64,000 nt of DNA from Saccharomyces uvarum (taxonomy: Eukaryota > Ascomycota > Saccharomycetes > Saccharomycetales > Saccharomycetaceae): positions 186,001 to 250,000 of the forward strand of contig OX365942.1 in the NCBI GenBank assembly GCA_947243795.1, given 5' to 3'. The notes below the pieces were generated by a model. The model saw nothing but the letters and a program-made list of their open reading frames with translations. It was not told where the DNA came from and did not search any database. Shown here piece by piece: positions 63,565 to 64,000 of this stretch (position 1 is its first letter; every line of letters begins with the position of its first letter). Position numbers and translations under genes: made by a program.

Positions 63565-63627
63565 ATGTCTAGAGTATTGGTCATTGGTGCAGGTGGAGTC
63601 GGAGTGATTACTGCGGTTCCACTATAA
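63565..63627 (+). pseudogene. Relic of a Rossmann-fold (ketopantoate reductase-like) gene start
   Basis: An ATG-led frame of 20 codons, MSRVLVIGAGGVGVITAVPL, then a stop. The sequence is a textbook N-terminal nucleotide-binding beta-alpha unit (VLVIGAGGVG, Gly-rich GxGGxG) as found at the start of ketopantoate reductase (PanE/ApbA) family proteins. No continuation exists: downstream is a short GC-rich patch and then AT-rich DNA. I read it as the 5' end of a gene whose body was deleted. The upstream ~100 bases look like a normal leader. It converges on DIS3. I cannot say which yeast gene it came from. Confidence 0.55.
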
Positions 63628-63749
63628 GCCGGCGGCGGATGGGGAGCAGCAGCTGTTTGTAGTGTACATTAAAATATTTCTGATATATTTATATATGAAT
63701 TATGAAATTTTTTATCCAAAATTTTTTTATACCAAGATATTCTATACCC

Positions 63750-64000
63750 TCACTTTAACAGCAATTCTGCCTTACGCTTACTAGTAATTGGGTCCATCAC
63801 TGACCTCACTTGAACTTCAACTTTATCGAAAACGTAAACATCTCTTGGTTTATCAGAGTTTGTAGGAACAAAAGTCAGTTTGTATTCAACTTCGTCGAAA
63901 GTAGCAGAATTTGGGTCCTTGGTCAAATTATCCAGCCTTATCAACCCTTCCACACCGAACTTAGGAACTAGTACCACTATACCATTATTAAATACCTTGA
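63750..64000 (-). CDS. DIS3: Exosome catalytic subunit Dis3/Rrp44, 3' end (window ends inside gene)
   Basis: 3'-5' exoribonuclease and endonuclease of the RNA exosome; nucleus and cytosol. Only the last ~83 residues are in the window: the end of the C-terminal S1 RNA-binding domain ([22 protein letters not shown]...) to the terminal KRKAELLLK. It differs from my memory of the S. cerevisiae sequence at two positions (K for E after DNLT, T for A before FDEVE). The PIN and RNB domains lie beyond the window. Confidence 0.95.
   Translation of the reverse strand, partial: KVFNNGIVVLVPKFGVEGLIRLDNLTKDPNSATFDEVEYKLTFVPTNSDKPRDVYVFDKVEVQVRSVMDPITSKRKAELLLK

Overview
The window is a stretch of nuclear chromosome from a budding yeast of the genus Saccharomyces. 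Gene order and orientation match, as I remember it, the left arm of S. cerevisiae chromosome XV from ARG1 (YOL058W) to DIS3 (YOL021C), with no rearrangement I can see. It is not S. cerevisiae itself. Housekeeping proteins (RPS15, RPP2A, PRE6, DIS3 tail) differ from my memory of the S. cerevisiae sequences at a few positions. Faster genes (THI20, GAL11, PSH1, NOP12 linker, SIL1) differ at very roughly 10-20% of residues. That suits one of the more distant sister species (kudriavzevii, arboricola, uvarum, eubayanus or mikatae grade); I cannot name the species without an alignment.

Layout. 0-6 kb: 3' part of ARG1, the dipeptidyl-peptidase III gene, GPM3 and THI20. 6-8.6 kb: an accessory stretch with tRNA-Gly, a whole solo delta LTR beside pieces of an older delta, a solo LTR of a family I cannot name, and tRNA-Asn. 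8.7-20.3 kb: PSH1, AIM39, DDR2, SPE2, GAL11/MED15 (with long Gln and Gln-Ala tracts) and GSH2. 20.3-22.9 kb: the tandem sporulation paralogues RRT8 and LDS2, each needing one intron. 23.6-33.5 kb: PSK2, PEX15, NTG2, NGL1, NOP12. 33.5-36.4 kb: the divergent ribosomal protein pair RPS15/RPP2A, then proteasome gene PRE6. 37-54.5 kb: YOL036W, SMC5, MSE1, OPI10, SIL1, GAS5, YAP7, MDM38, MIM1. 54.8-61.6 kb: intron-containing tRNA-Ser, LAG2, a frameshifted YOL024W, IFM1 and TSR4. 61.6-64 kb: a second accessory stretch with two LTRs of the unnamed family flanking a second tRNA-Gly, a small gene relic, and the 3' end of DIS3.

There is no bacterial-style operon logic. Each gene has its own promoter; shared control is plausible only at divergent pairs (RPS15/RPP2A, SIL1/GAS5, NTG2/NGL1). 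Themes recur: mitochondrial function (AIM39, NGL1, MSE1, MDM38, MIM1, IFM1), ribosome biogenesis (NOP12, RPS15, RPP2A, TSR4, DIS3), protein turnover (PSH1, PRE6, LAG2) and stress or redox (DDR2, GSH2, YAP7).

The points most worth a second look: YAP7 is one long reading frame here, whereas the S. cerevisiae reference has (as I recall) two ORFs; LDS2 has an unusual 5' splice site with a Mer1-enhancer-like motif beside it; YOL024W carries a one-base frameshift; AIM39 cannot use the long N-terminus annotated in S. cerevisiae; a 20-codon Rossmann-fold gene relic lies beside DIS3; and an unassigned LTR family is present three times next to tRNA genes. I did not find an exotic new system; most of the window is well-conserved yeast core genome.
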